Source of the DNA: Zobellia galactanivorans
GTDB lineage: Bacteria; Bacteroidota; Bacteroidia; Flavobacteriales; Flavobacteriaceae
DNA: 64,000 nucleotides
Assembly: GCF_000973105.1 (NCBI RefSeq)
Contig: NC_015844.1
Coordinates: 3,406,501 to 3,470,500, forward strand
Direction of reading: 5' to 3'
The translations under genes were made by a program, and so were the position numbers. Each line of letters begins with the position of its first letter. The stretch's first letter is position 1. Positions 53,590-61,521 of this stretch are shown here, in pieces. A model generated the notes under the pieces. It saw only the letters and a program-made list of their open reading frames with translations. It was not told the DNA's origin and did no database searches.

Positions 53590-55573
53590 TAGTAAAGAAG
53601 TAGAACTTCTCAAAAGGGCCTTAGAACGGCAAAAGAAGGCCCGACAGCAGGCCGAAAAAATCCTTGAACAAAAATCAACCGACCTCTATGAAACCGCCCA
53701 ACGGTTAAAGGAGGCCAATGGCAAGCTTGAAAATCTCCTAAGTGAAAAGGTATCTGAGTTAGACGGTGTCTTCGTGAATATCATAGATCCCTATGTGGTT
53801 ATGGATCTCGAGGCCAACGTTATTAAGATGAACCCTTCCGCCAAAGAATTTTTAGGATACGACAATGCCAAGGAAGCAGTCAACCTGAACAGTCTTGTGC
53901 ATAGGGATTATATACAATACACGGCCGAATCGTTTAAATATCTTTTAGAAGTAGGCACACTTAAAAACTATCGATCTAAAATTTACGTCAAGAACGGTGA
54001 TGAAAAATGGATAGAGATTAACAGCAGCCTAATTTACAATACAAAGCAAGAACCTGTAGGGGCCCAAGGAATCATAAGGGATATTACCCAAGAAATGGAA
54101 ATCAAGGAGCTACTAGGGCAACAAAGAAAGCAGCTTGATATCATTGTCGAGAACTCTCCTTTGGGCATAGCCTTGAGTGTTGAGGGAAAGATCATAAAAT
54201 CGAACACTACTTTTACCGAGCTTTTGGGGTATACCGAAGGAGAGCTTAAAAACATGGAACTCCATACATTTTCTAAAGATGTCGAAGGGATGCATTCCAA
54301 GGAAATTACCTCGCAAATGGAGGAAGGTAAAATCGACAAGGCCACCAGTATTAAACGATACATGAAAAAAGGTGGAGGCTGTATCTTAGGAAAGACCTCG
54401 GTCAGTGCGGTAAGGGATGCCAAAGGAAAGCTCAAGTACATTTTGGCCATGATCGAAGATATCACTAGGGAACGTGAAGCCGAAGAACGCTTGAACAGCG
54501 AACGAAAAAAGTATGCCAATATCATCGCCAATATGAACCTTGGCCTGGTCGAAGTAGACAATAATGACATCATACAATTGGTGAACCAAAGCTTCTGTAC
54601 CATGAGCGGGTTTCACGAAAAAGAGCTTTTGGGCAAAAAGGGAAGTGACATACTGCGTGTGCAGAACAAAAGTGTCTTACAGGCGGAAAACGAAAAACGG
54701 ATTGAGGGCGAATCCGATTCATATGAGCTAGAGGTCATTGATAAAAATGGCAAAAAGAAGCATTGGTTGGTCAGTGGGGCACCGCGCTATGATCACAACA
54801 ATAAGATGATTGGTTCGGTAGGCGTACATTTAGATATAACCAAGCAAAAATTGTTAGAGCAACAGAAAGAACAACTGGTAAAGGAACTTGAGCAAAGCAA
54901 TCTAGGTTTACAGGAATATGCGCATATTGTTTCCCATGATTTAAAATCGCCCTTACGGAGTATAAGTGCCTTGGCCACTTGGATCCAAGAGGATTATAGG
55001 GATGTTCTTGATGAGGCAGGACAACAAAACCTGACCCTAATGCAAGAGAAAGTAACATCAATGGATAAATTAATACACGGTATTCTCGAGTATTCTACGG
55101 CAAATAACTCTGCGCTCGACAACTCTAAGGTAGACCTGAACGAAGTCATCGAAAGCATAAAGGAAAGTATCTATATCCCCGAACATGTTGCCCTTGTTGT
55201 TCCTGAAGTACTACCTACCATTATTGCAGACCGTACCAAAATCCACCAATTGTTCCAAAATATACTCTCCAATGCCGTAGTGCATATTGAAAAGGAAAAA
55301 GGACTAGTGGAAGTGTTGTTCAATGAAAATAAAACCCACTGGCAGTTTTCCGTAAAAGATAACGGCGTGGGCATCCCTAAGGAATACCACAAGAAAATAT
55401 TTGAGATTTTCCAATCTATAGGTGCCAATGAGCGATCAACGGGCATCGGGCTATCCATCGTGAAAAAAATTATCGATCGCTATGAAGGTGAAGTCTGGGT
55501 AGAAAGTGAAAAAGGTATGGGTACCGAATTTCACTTTACCATTAAAAAAGAATTAACCGACTTAAAAAGCTAA
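53582..55573 (+). CDS. PAS-domain sensor histidine kinase coupled to H-NOX
   Basis: 663 residues from the ATG at 53582. N-terminal coiled coil (KRALERQKKARQQAEKIL), then three PAS domains (about 65-190, 195-310, 320-435; DITQEMEIKE, DITREREAEE and DITKQKLLEQ mark their ends), then HisKA with phosphoacceptor His452 (YAHIVSHDLKSPLRSI) and HATPase with LFQNILSNAVVHIEK (N), DNGVGIPKEYHKKIFEIF (G1) and GIGLSIVKKI (G2). No membrane segment, so it is cytosolic and must receive its signal from partners, presumably the H-NOX protein, or from a PAS ligand. Leads directly into the FIST gene (one base gap). Confidence 0.94.
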   Translation: MDSSKEVELLKRALERQKKARQQAEKILEQKSTDLYETAQRLKEANGKLENLLSEKVSELDGVFVNIIDPYVVMDLEANVIKMNPSAKEFLGYDNAKEAVNLNSLVHRDYIQYTAESFKYLLEVGTLKNYRSKIYVKNGDEKWIEINSSLIYNTKQEPVGAQGIIRDITQEMEIKELLGQQRKQLDIIVENSPLGIALSVEGKIIKSNTTFTELLGYTEGELKNMELHTFSKDVEGMHSKEITSQMEEGKIDKATSIKRYMKKGGGCILGKTSVSAVRDAKGKLKYILAMIEDITREREAEERLNSERKKYANIIANMNLGLVEVDNNDIIQLVNQSFCTMSGFHEKELLGKKGSDILRVQNKSVLQAENEKRIEGESDSYELEVIDKNGKKKHWLVSGAPRYDHNNKMIGSVGVHLDITKQKLLEQQKEQLVKELEQSNLGLQEYAHIVSHDLKSPLRSISALATWIQEDYRDVLDEAGQQNLTLMQEKVTSMDKLIHGILEYSTANNSALDNSKVDLNEVIESIKESIYIPEHVALVVPEVLPTIIADRTKIHQLFQNILSNAVVHIEKEKGLVEVLFNENKTHWQFSVKDNGVGIPKEYHKKIFEIFQSIGANERSTGIGLSIVKKIIDRYEGEVWVESEKGMGTEFHFTIKKELTDLKS

Positions 55574-55574
55574 C

Positions 55575-56708
55575 ATGAAAATACAACAGGCCGTTAAACA
55601 GGCAAATCGCCCTTTTGAGTTTCAATTCGGGAAAGACCAGCAATTGAAAAAGCCTTTGGTATTGGTCTTCGGCAATCGCTTTGCCCTAGAAAACGAAGCT
55701 ATGTTCGAGGAGGTGCGCACGCTTTTTCCGGAAGGACATCTTGTGTTTGGAAGTACGTCCGGTGAAATTGTAGGCGAATCGGTGTTGGAAGGTACGGTAA
55801 CAGTGACGGCCATTGCGTTTGAAAAAAGTCATTTTTTGGTAAAATCGAAGAATGTAAAGGACATTACCGACGATTATACATTGGGAAAATCGCTGTTTGA
55901 TGAATTTCCCAAGGAAGGATTAAAACATGTGTTCTTGGTTTCGGAAGGCAGTACGGTAAACGGTAGTGCCCTCATCAATGGTTTTCAAAGTGATGCCCTG
56001 AACAAAACCAGCCTCTCGGGAGGTTTATGTGGTGATGATGACCGCTTTGAAAGAACTTTGGCCTCTTACAACGAAAAACCGAAAGAGGGGGAAGTAGTAG
56101 CTATTGGTTTTTATGGGGAATCGCTTGAGATCTCTAGTGCCAATTATGGCGGATGGACTCCCTTTGGTCCAGAGCGTATTATTACCAAATCTAAAAACAA
56201 CGTACTCTATGAGTTGGACGGTCAGCCAGCCCTAGACCTGTATAAAAGATATTTGGGTGACAAGGCAAAAGAATTGCCGACCTCGGCGCTGCTCTTTCCT
56301 TTGAGTGTACGGGTCAACGAAAGTGATAACCCCATTGTACGTACCATATTGACCATAGACGAAGAAATGAATACCATGACATTGGCTGGCGATGTGCCCG
56401 AAGGATCAAGGGTCCAGTTGATGATGTCTACGGTCGACGATATAGCCGAAGCGGCCAATATAGCCGCTCAATATGCTATGAACGATAGAAAAACGGCTCC
56501 TGAACTGGCCATTCTTGTCAGCTGTGTCGGCAGGAAGTTGGTCATGGACCAAAGAACGGAAGAAGAAGTGGAAGAGGTGATTTCGGTCATTGGCGACAAA
56601 GCCGCTGTTACCGGATTCTACTCCTATGGTGAGATGGCTCCCTTTGCAGGGGAAGAGTCCTGTAAATTACATAATCAGACCATGACCTTAACCTTGTTCA
56701 GCGAATAA
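55575..56708 (+). CDS. FIST-domain sensor protein (possible NosP-like NO sensor)
   Basis: 377 residues, soluble, made of FIST_N (about 20-215; VFGSTSGEIVGESVLEGTV, SLSGGLCGDDDRF) and FIST_C (about 220-370; PTSALLFPLSVRV, and the ending YGEMAPFAGEESCKLHNQTM). FIST proteins bind small ligands; a subset called NosP is reported to bind heme and nitric oxide and to control adjacent kinases. Whether this one binds heme cannot be decided from sequence. Its stop overlaps the next kinase's start (TAATG), so it is most likely the sensor for that kinase. Confidence 0.9.
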   Translation: MKIQQAVKQANRPFEFQFGKDQQLKKPLVLVFGNRFALENEAMFEEVRTLFPEGHLVFGSTSGEIVGESVLEGTVTVTAIAFEKSHFLVKSKNVKDITDDYTLGKSLFDEFPKEGLKHVFLVSEGSTVNGSALINGFQSDALNKTSLSGGLCGDDDRFERTLASYNEKPKEGEVVAIGFYGESLEISSANYGGWTPFGPERIITKSKNNVLYELDGQPALDLYKRYLGDKAKELPTSALLFPLSVRVNESDNPIVRTILTIDEEMNTMTLAGDVPEGSRVQLMMSTVDDIAEAANIAAQYAMNDRKTAPELAILVSCVGRKLVMDQRTEEEVEEVISVIGDKAAVTGFYSYGEMAPFAGEESCKLHNQTMTLTLFSE

Positions 56709-57766
56709 TGCACTCACTCCTACAAAGACAACTAAGAAAAAAATTGCCCGAGCATCTTGCAAAAGACGCCCAGTTGCAAGATTTTCTGGCTGCCGTAGAA
56801 AGGTCATATGAAAATTATGACGAGAAGTTGAGTATGATACAAAGGGCGACCACCATCAGTTCGGAAGAATTGTTCGAAGCAAATAGGGAATTGACCAAAG
56901 AAGCGGCCAGACAACAAAAAATCTTGGAATCACTTGAAGATGCCATAGCAAGCCTTAATGTCCATTTTGGTGATGAAGAACAGAGCTTAGGGTTGCGGAA
57001 AACGGAATTCGATGCCGAGAAACTGGCGAAACATATTAGCCATCTCGCGATAGAGATTGCCCAGATTACCGAAGAAAAAACCCTTTTGCTCAATGATGTA
57101 GAGGCCCAGAACGAATCGCTCAATAATTATGTTCAAATGGTTTCACACGATCTTAAATCGCCCATACGTAACGTCAGTGCCCTATTGAGTTGGGTGCTTG
57201 ATACCGATAAGGAAAACTTAAGCCAAGAAAGTATCGGTAATATAGAGCTTGCATCGAAGAATTTGATCAAAATGGATAATTTGATCAATGGTATTCTGAC
57301 CCATGCCACCATCGGTAAAAATATGGAATCGAAGAGCAATGTAGATGTCAATGCGTTATTAAGGGAGCTTGAAAGTAATATATCTATACCAGAAAACGTT
57401 AGCCTTAGATATAAACGTAATTTTCCCACGATATATATAGAGAAAAACCTATTGGAGAAGGTGTTTACCTATCTGATAGAAAATGCAATTGCTGCCACGG
57501 AACATCGCGATCGAGGATTGGTGCAAATCGATTTTTTAGATAATGACGCATACTATGAATTTGCGATCGCCGATAACGGAATAGGAATTCCCGAGAAGCA
57601 CCAGTCGTCTATATTCGAGATGTTTAAGAAGCTTGATAACGACGATAATTCGGCAGGGGTCGGTCTGGCATTGGCACAAAAAATAGTAAGACTCTATGAA
57701 GGTGAGATTGCTGTGGAATCAAAAGAAGACAAAGGGACAACTTTTTCCTTTACCCTAAAAAAGTGA
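56708..57766 (+). CDS. soluble sensor histidine kinase partnered with FIST protein
   Basis: 352 residues: no sensor domain of its own, only an N-terminal helical coiled coil (about 1-135; LTKEAARQQKILESLEDAIA), HisKA with His147 (YVQMVSHDLKSPIRNVSALL) and HATPase with VFTYLIENAIAATE, DNGIGIPEKHQSSIFEMF and GVGLALAQKIV. This is the layout of kinases controlled by a separate sensor, as NosP-associated kinases are. The catalytic half resembles that of the upstream PAS kinase, so the pair probably arose by duplication. Confidence 0.93.
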   Translation: MHSLLQRQLRKKLPEHLAKDAQLQDFLAAVERSYENYDEKLSMIQRATTISSEELFEANRELTKEAARQQKILESLEDAIASLNVHFGDEEQSLGLRKTEFDAEKLAKHISHLAIEIAQITEEKTLLLNDVEAQNESLNNYVQMVSHDLKSPIRNVSALLSWVLDTDKENLSQESIGNIELASKNLIKMDNLINGILTHATIGKNMESKSNVDVNALLRELESNISIPENVSLRYKRNFPTIYIEKNLLEKVFTYLIENAIAATEHRDRGLVQIDFLDNDAYYEFAIADNGIGIPEKHQSSIFEMFKKLDNDDNSAGVGLALAQKIVRLYEGEIAVESKEDKGTTFSFTLKK

Positions 57767-57770
57767 TAGT

Positions 57771-58088
57771 ATGGAACAGCCAAACCTAAAGTATATAAAA
57801 GAATTGTCGGGTGACGATGTCGAATTTGAAGAGAAATTTATATCCATCCTGAAAGATGAGTTTCCTGTGGAAATGGCCACCTATAGAGACCATATAGATA
57901 GCAATGAAACCCACAAGGCGGCCGATATCGTTCACAAGTTGAAACATAAGTTCAACATCCTTAGTATGGAGGAAGCCTATCGCTTTGCCGTCGTATTCGA
58001 AGAACAATTACGCACAGGAAAGACGGAAATGGATTCAGATTTTAATTGTACTTTAGTTAAAATAGAAGATTTTTTAAAAACGATTTAA
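57771..58088 (+). CDS. Hpt phosphotransfer protein
   Basis: 105-residue all-helical protein with the Hpt signature in ADIVHKLKHKFNILSM; predicted phospho-His is His55. No kinase or receiver domain. It should pass phosphate between receiver domains, for example from the first-gene receiver to the LytTR regulator two bases downstream, making a multistep relay. Spacing of four bases from the kinase and two from the regulator shows operon membership. Confidence 0.88.
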   Translation: MEQPNLKYIKELSGDDVEFEEKFISILKDEFPVEMATYRDHIDSNETHKAADIVHKLKHKFNILSMEEAYRFAVVFEEQLRTGKTEMDSDFNCTLVKIEDFLKTI

Positions 58089-58090
58089 GC

Positions 58091-58816
58091 ATGAACTGCA
58101 TTATCATAGACGATGAAGCAACGGCACGGGCAATAGTGGCGCGCCATTGCTCGTTGGTTTCTGACCTCAATGTCGTCGAAGAATTTGATAATGCCATAGA
58201 TGCCATAAAATTCCTGAACCGTCAAGCCGTCGATGTTATTTTCTTGGATATACACATGCCCGGTTTCTCTGGGGTCGATTTTGTTCAAACTTTAAAGAAT
58301 CCGCCTAAAATAGTCTTGATTACTTCAGATACCGAATTTGCTATCGAAGCCTATGAGTATGAGGCCATAGTCGATTATTTGGTAAAGCCCCTTACCCTTG
58401 AACGCTTCGTGAAATCTATGGGCAAGATTAAAAATGCCACCCGTAAAACGACAGATAGGCCAGATCAGGGTTCAGAGGAAAAAAAACATACGCATCTAGA
58501 TAAGGCTGAAGACTTGTACGTCAATATCGATAAACGCTTGATAAAGCTTCACTTTAACGAGATATTGGTCATCCGGGCCAATGGTGACTATATCGATGTA
58601 ACTACTGAAAACAAAGAATACCGCGTACATACTACCTTAAAAAAAATAAAGGAGAAACTCCCCGATCAGATCTTTCTTCAAATTCATAGATCTTATGTCA
58701 TCAATATTTCGAAAATCATCGATATTGAAGACAATAGTGTGTTGATAAAGAAGATGGTAATTCCCATTAGTCGATCAAATCGTCCCGAACTTATGCGACG
58801 ATTGAACCTGGTTTAA
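58091..58816 (+). CDS. LytTR-family response regulator
   Basis: 241 residues: receiver domain (about 1-115; Asp7-Asp8, phosphoacceptor Asp53 in VIFLDIHMPGFSG, Lys in DYLVKPL) and LytTR DNA-binding domain (about 140-241; EILVIRANGDYIDV, FLQIHRSYVINISKI). LytTR proteins bind pairs of short direct repeats two helical turns apart. Such repeats occur upstream of this operon and of the tiny gene that follows, so it probably autoregulates and activates both. Last gene of the operon. Confidence 0.94.
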   Translation: MNCIIIDDEATARAIVARHCSLVSDLNVVEEFDNAIDAIKFLNRQAVDVIFLDIHMPGFSGVDFVQTLKNPPKIVLITSDTEFAIEAYEYEAIVDYLVKPLTLERFVKSMGKIKNATRKTTDRPDQGSEEKKHTHLDKAEDLYVNIDKRLIKLHFNEILVIRANGDYIDVTTENKEYRVHTTLKKIKEKLPDQIFLQIHRSYVINISKIIDIEDNSVLIKKMVIPISRSNRPELMRRLNLV

Positions 58817-58835
58817 GTCCTTTCTACAATTTTGT

Positions 58836-58911
58836 ACCGTTCATCTATAGGTTCTCGTCACTCATCGTAAGGGCTTTCTTATTTAGAAAGAACTGATGTA
58901 AATTTGTAGGG
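58836..58911 (+). promoter_or_regulatory. promoter of the 38-residue protein, matching the operon's control region
   Basis: Blocks shared with 52475-52550 at one constant offset of 6361 bases: ACCGTTCATCTA (58836; ACCATTCGTCTA in the other), CGTCA (58856), TTATTT (58879) and AAATTTGTAG (58900). The -7 box here, TAAATTTG (58899-58906), is an exact TAnnTTTG. Repeats TCATC at 58841 and 58862 are 21 bases apart, and the second begins 37 bases before the -7 box. Confidence 0.7.
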
Positions 58912-58931
58912 AACATTAAAGCCATCTACCT

Positions 58932-59048
58932 ATGAAAGCAAATCTCTTATACATCTTAAGCAACAAAGGGGCCGCTATACGTCTGATAGGTGTGCTTGCG
59001 TCGGTTATCATCGGTATCGTTTTGGCCGTGATGAGTATCTGGAATTAG
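58932..59048 (+). CDS. 38-residue single-pass membrane protein, probable LytTR target
   Basis: Open frame of 39 codons, ATG at 58932, TAG at 59046-59048. A short polar start (MKANLLYILSNKGAA) is followed by one strong hydrophobic helix (IRLIGVLASVIIGIVLAVMS, residues 16-35) and ends in Ile-Trp-Asn. It is preceded at the right distance by a consensus promoter and followed by a terminator, so it is a well-supported transcription unit. Its promoter matches that of the H-NOX/FIST operon. No family recognised; a membrane regulator or stress peptide is conceivable. Confidence 0.65.
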   Translation: MKANLLYILSNKGAAIRLIGVLASVIIGIVLAVMSIWN

Positions 59049-59178
59049 TAGGAATATAATGTGTAAGGCGTAATGGACTTATGTAAACCTTCCAAAAAAA
59101 GAACCATAGTCGGGGCGAAAGCCCTTTGAAGCCTTCCCATATGAATTTTGGGTTTATGGGAATGTGTTTTTTGTCTCA

Positions 59179-59207
59179 AGACAATCTTAGCGGATTGTCT
59201 TTTTTTT
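59179..59207 (+). terminator. terminator of the 38-residue protein gene
   Basis: AGACAATC (59179-59186) pairs perfectly with GATTGTCT (59193-59200), six-base loop, then seven T. It ends two bases before the convergent gene's stop. Confidence 0.85.
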
Positions 59208-59208
59208 G

Positions 59209-61269
59209 TTATTGGACTATGCGTTTGTAAAACAGGGGCTTTTTGGTAATCAGCCATTTTAGCTTTAATCCGATTTCGGTAAACTCGAATCCTGCCGCGG
59301 TAGCCGATGCTATGTTACTGTACTTTCCGTATAAATTACCGCTAAAACGCTTCGAAAATTTATGTGTTATACCAGCTTCGGCCCGAAATATTACGGTATT
59401 GGGGTCATCTTCTACCTGCTGTAGGCCCGTTGCCGCACTCATCATATATTGTGTGTTCTTGGCTATATCGCCCCGCAGATCGGCAAATACCTCTACCGCT
59501 TGGTATTTTTCGGGACTAAAATAAATGGTAGGCAATTGTTCCGCAAAAGAGAGGTACTGGTAGTTCAGCCCGACCTTAAGGGCCGGTTTGCGCAACACGT
59601 TATAGTACAGGGAGGTGAACAAAAGGTTGCGGGTGTTATTGTCACTTTGTGTGGTATGTATAGCTTGGGTATACCAGCCCAGATTAAAGTTGGTACCCAG
59701 GTTGTAGTTTAGGCCCAGATGGTTCATGATGATTTCACGTTCGATCAGGTCGGCGTTAAAGTTCTGGATCTCGCGCTTATACCCCAGTTCAAGGTTTTGC
59801 AGCTTGAAAGGTTGCAATAAGAGCTTTACATCGATTACGGGTTGGGTGTAGTCCTCTGTGTCAAAGCTGGACTTGTTCAGGCCTGCTACGGCCTTAAAAG
59901 TGGTTTTTGGAAGGAATTTGTAATCGAAACCGGCGGAAAGTACATGTGAACTTGCCTTGTTGTCGGTTATTGTATTTTCCGTAGTCCTGTAATTATAGGA
60001 TAGGTTGGTGCTAAACTTGGTTGATAAGGGAACGGTGGCCGTAGTATTGGTGGATATGGCAACGTTCTTACCGTTGTCAAAAGTGTAGGCCAAGTGTTCG
60101 TCTATCGTAGGGGTAAAGCTTATGTTTAACTTGTCGATAAAACCTATGGCATCTTTTTGGTCCTTGAAAATCTTTAGGGTTCCAAAGGCCGCTTGGTACG
60201 CGGGAACGATGAGGTCTGCTGCAAAAAGCGCATTGGCCTTTCCTAGATTGCCATCAAAGGAGGCACTATCATTTTTTAAAATGGCATCGTAATTGGCGAC
60301 ACTCTTTTTCGGTGAGCCGGTATATAGGCCGTGCATGGCCTTGAGTGCATATAACCAGTTTTTATCGGCATACTTGGTTTCCAAGGTAGTGATTTCGGTT
60401 TTGGCCAGATTGTATTTTCGGTTCCATATCAGGGCTTGAACATAGCGGTCGTAGGTCTTTTCCATTAAGGCTTCATCTCCCAATGTCTTGGCTTTTTCCT
60501 TTGCCGTTGTGGCAACTACCAAGGCCTGTTTGTCGTTCTCGCCTATATGCTCGGCAAGGGCAATGCCGTTAAGCGCTGTAATCGAGTCTTTTGATGAGGT
60601 GGCAAGGCGTTGGTAGGTGGCTTTGGCCTGGTCCACTTCCTTGGTGATCAAATAGAGGTTGGCAAGATTGAGCAAAGCGTCTTTGTCTTCGGGAAAATCG
60701 ATAAAAATTTCCTTTAATAGGCTTTCTCCCTTCTTGTAGTTTTGGGCATTGACATAGGCATTGGCATACCCCAAACGCATATATTTTCGCGAAGTTTTGG
60801 CACTGGGGTTGCCAGGCTGGATCACTAGGGCCTTTTCTACCCATTCCAAGGCTTCTTTATATTTCTTTAGGTTACTTAGCGTATTGGCATACCCTAGTAC
60901 GGCGCCAAAATTCTCTGGGTAGGCTTCTACGAGTTCGGCATAAAGGGGTTCTGCCTTTTCGAATTTTTTATCCCAGAGAAAAGATTCGTTATAATTTATC
61001 TGTATTTCAAAATCACCAGGGTATTCTTTTAAGAGGTCGGCGAACAGTTCCGTGGCCTTTTCGGGCTCGCCACTTAGGCCTACGGCACGACCATAACAGA
61101 TTAATGCGGTTTTGTTCTTTGGGTCATCGGAAAGATAACCTTCAAAGAAAGTCTCCGCTTGCTCAAAACTGCCGTTTTCCAACAAGGTGAAACCCGGTTG
61201 AAGCGGATTTTGGGCCATTCCGTAAAAAGAAAGGAACAGGAATAAACAGAGCGTATATAGTTTTAACAT
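59209..61269 (-). CDS. TPR protein with YaiO-like outer-membrane beta-barrel
   Basis: 686 residues. Signal peptide (LYTLCLFLFLSFYGMAQ), then about 370 residues of tetratricopeptide repeats (for example FEQAETFFEGYLSDDPKNKT, LLNLANLYLITKEVDQAKAT), then about 280 residues of alternating beta strands ending in KRIVQ, resembling the YaiO-type outer-membrane barrel. Barrel-TPR proteins of this sort export or tether exopolysaccharide. The neighbouring glycosidase and the partial gene fit a polysaccharide-secretion locus that continues past the window edge (inference). Confidence 0.82.
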   Translation of the reverse strand: MLKLYTLCLFLFLSFYGMAQNPLQPGFTLLENGSFEQAETFFEGYLSDDPKNKTALICYGRAVGLSGEPEKATELFADLLKEYPGDFEIQINYNESFLWDKKFEKAEPLYAELVEAYPENFGAVLGYANTLSNLKKYKEALEWVEKALVIQPGNPSAKTSRKYMRLGYANAYVNAQNYKKGESLLKEIFIDFPEDKDALLNLANLYLITKEVDQAKATYQRLATSSKDSITALNGIALAEHIGENDKQALVVATTAKEKAKTLGDEALMEKTYDRYVQALIWNRKYNLAKTEITTLETKYADKNWLYALKAMHGLYTGSPKKSVANYDAILKNDSASFDGNLGKANALFAADLIVPAYQAAFGTLKIFKDQKDAIGFIDKLNISFTPTIDEHLAYTFDNGKNVAISTNTTATVPLSTKFSTNLSYNYRTTENTITDNKASSHVLSAGFDYKFLPKTTFKAVAGLNKSSFDTEDYTQPVIDVKLLLQPFKLQNLELGYKREIQNFNADLIEREIIMNHLGLNYNLGTNFNLGWYTQAIHTTQSDNNTRNLLFTSLYYNVLRKPALKVGLNYQYLSFAEQLPTIYFSPEKYQAVEVFADLRGDIAKNTQYMMSAATGLQQVEDDPNTVIFRAEAGITHKFSKRFSGNLYGKYSNIASATAAGFEFTEIGLKLKWLITKKPLFYKRIVQ

Positions 61270-61521
61270 TAAAGTAAGTTTTTTACCACAAGGGTATAAC
61301 GGTTATAAATTTTATTTATTGGTGCTTTTATCATAAATGTTGTGATAGTTGTTTTATGCCGTTTGAAATGAGAAAAGTATCTCATTTATAGGTGTTTAGT
61401 CGGTGTTTTTAACGCCTTTTCTCTTTTGGGAAAACTTCATTTTATTAGGTGGGAACCCTTGCGAAATTCCTCGGATCACACAAGCATTTTACCCGAAAAG
61501 TAAAAGCGAAATAGCGCTTTG

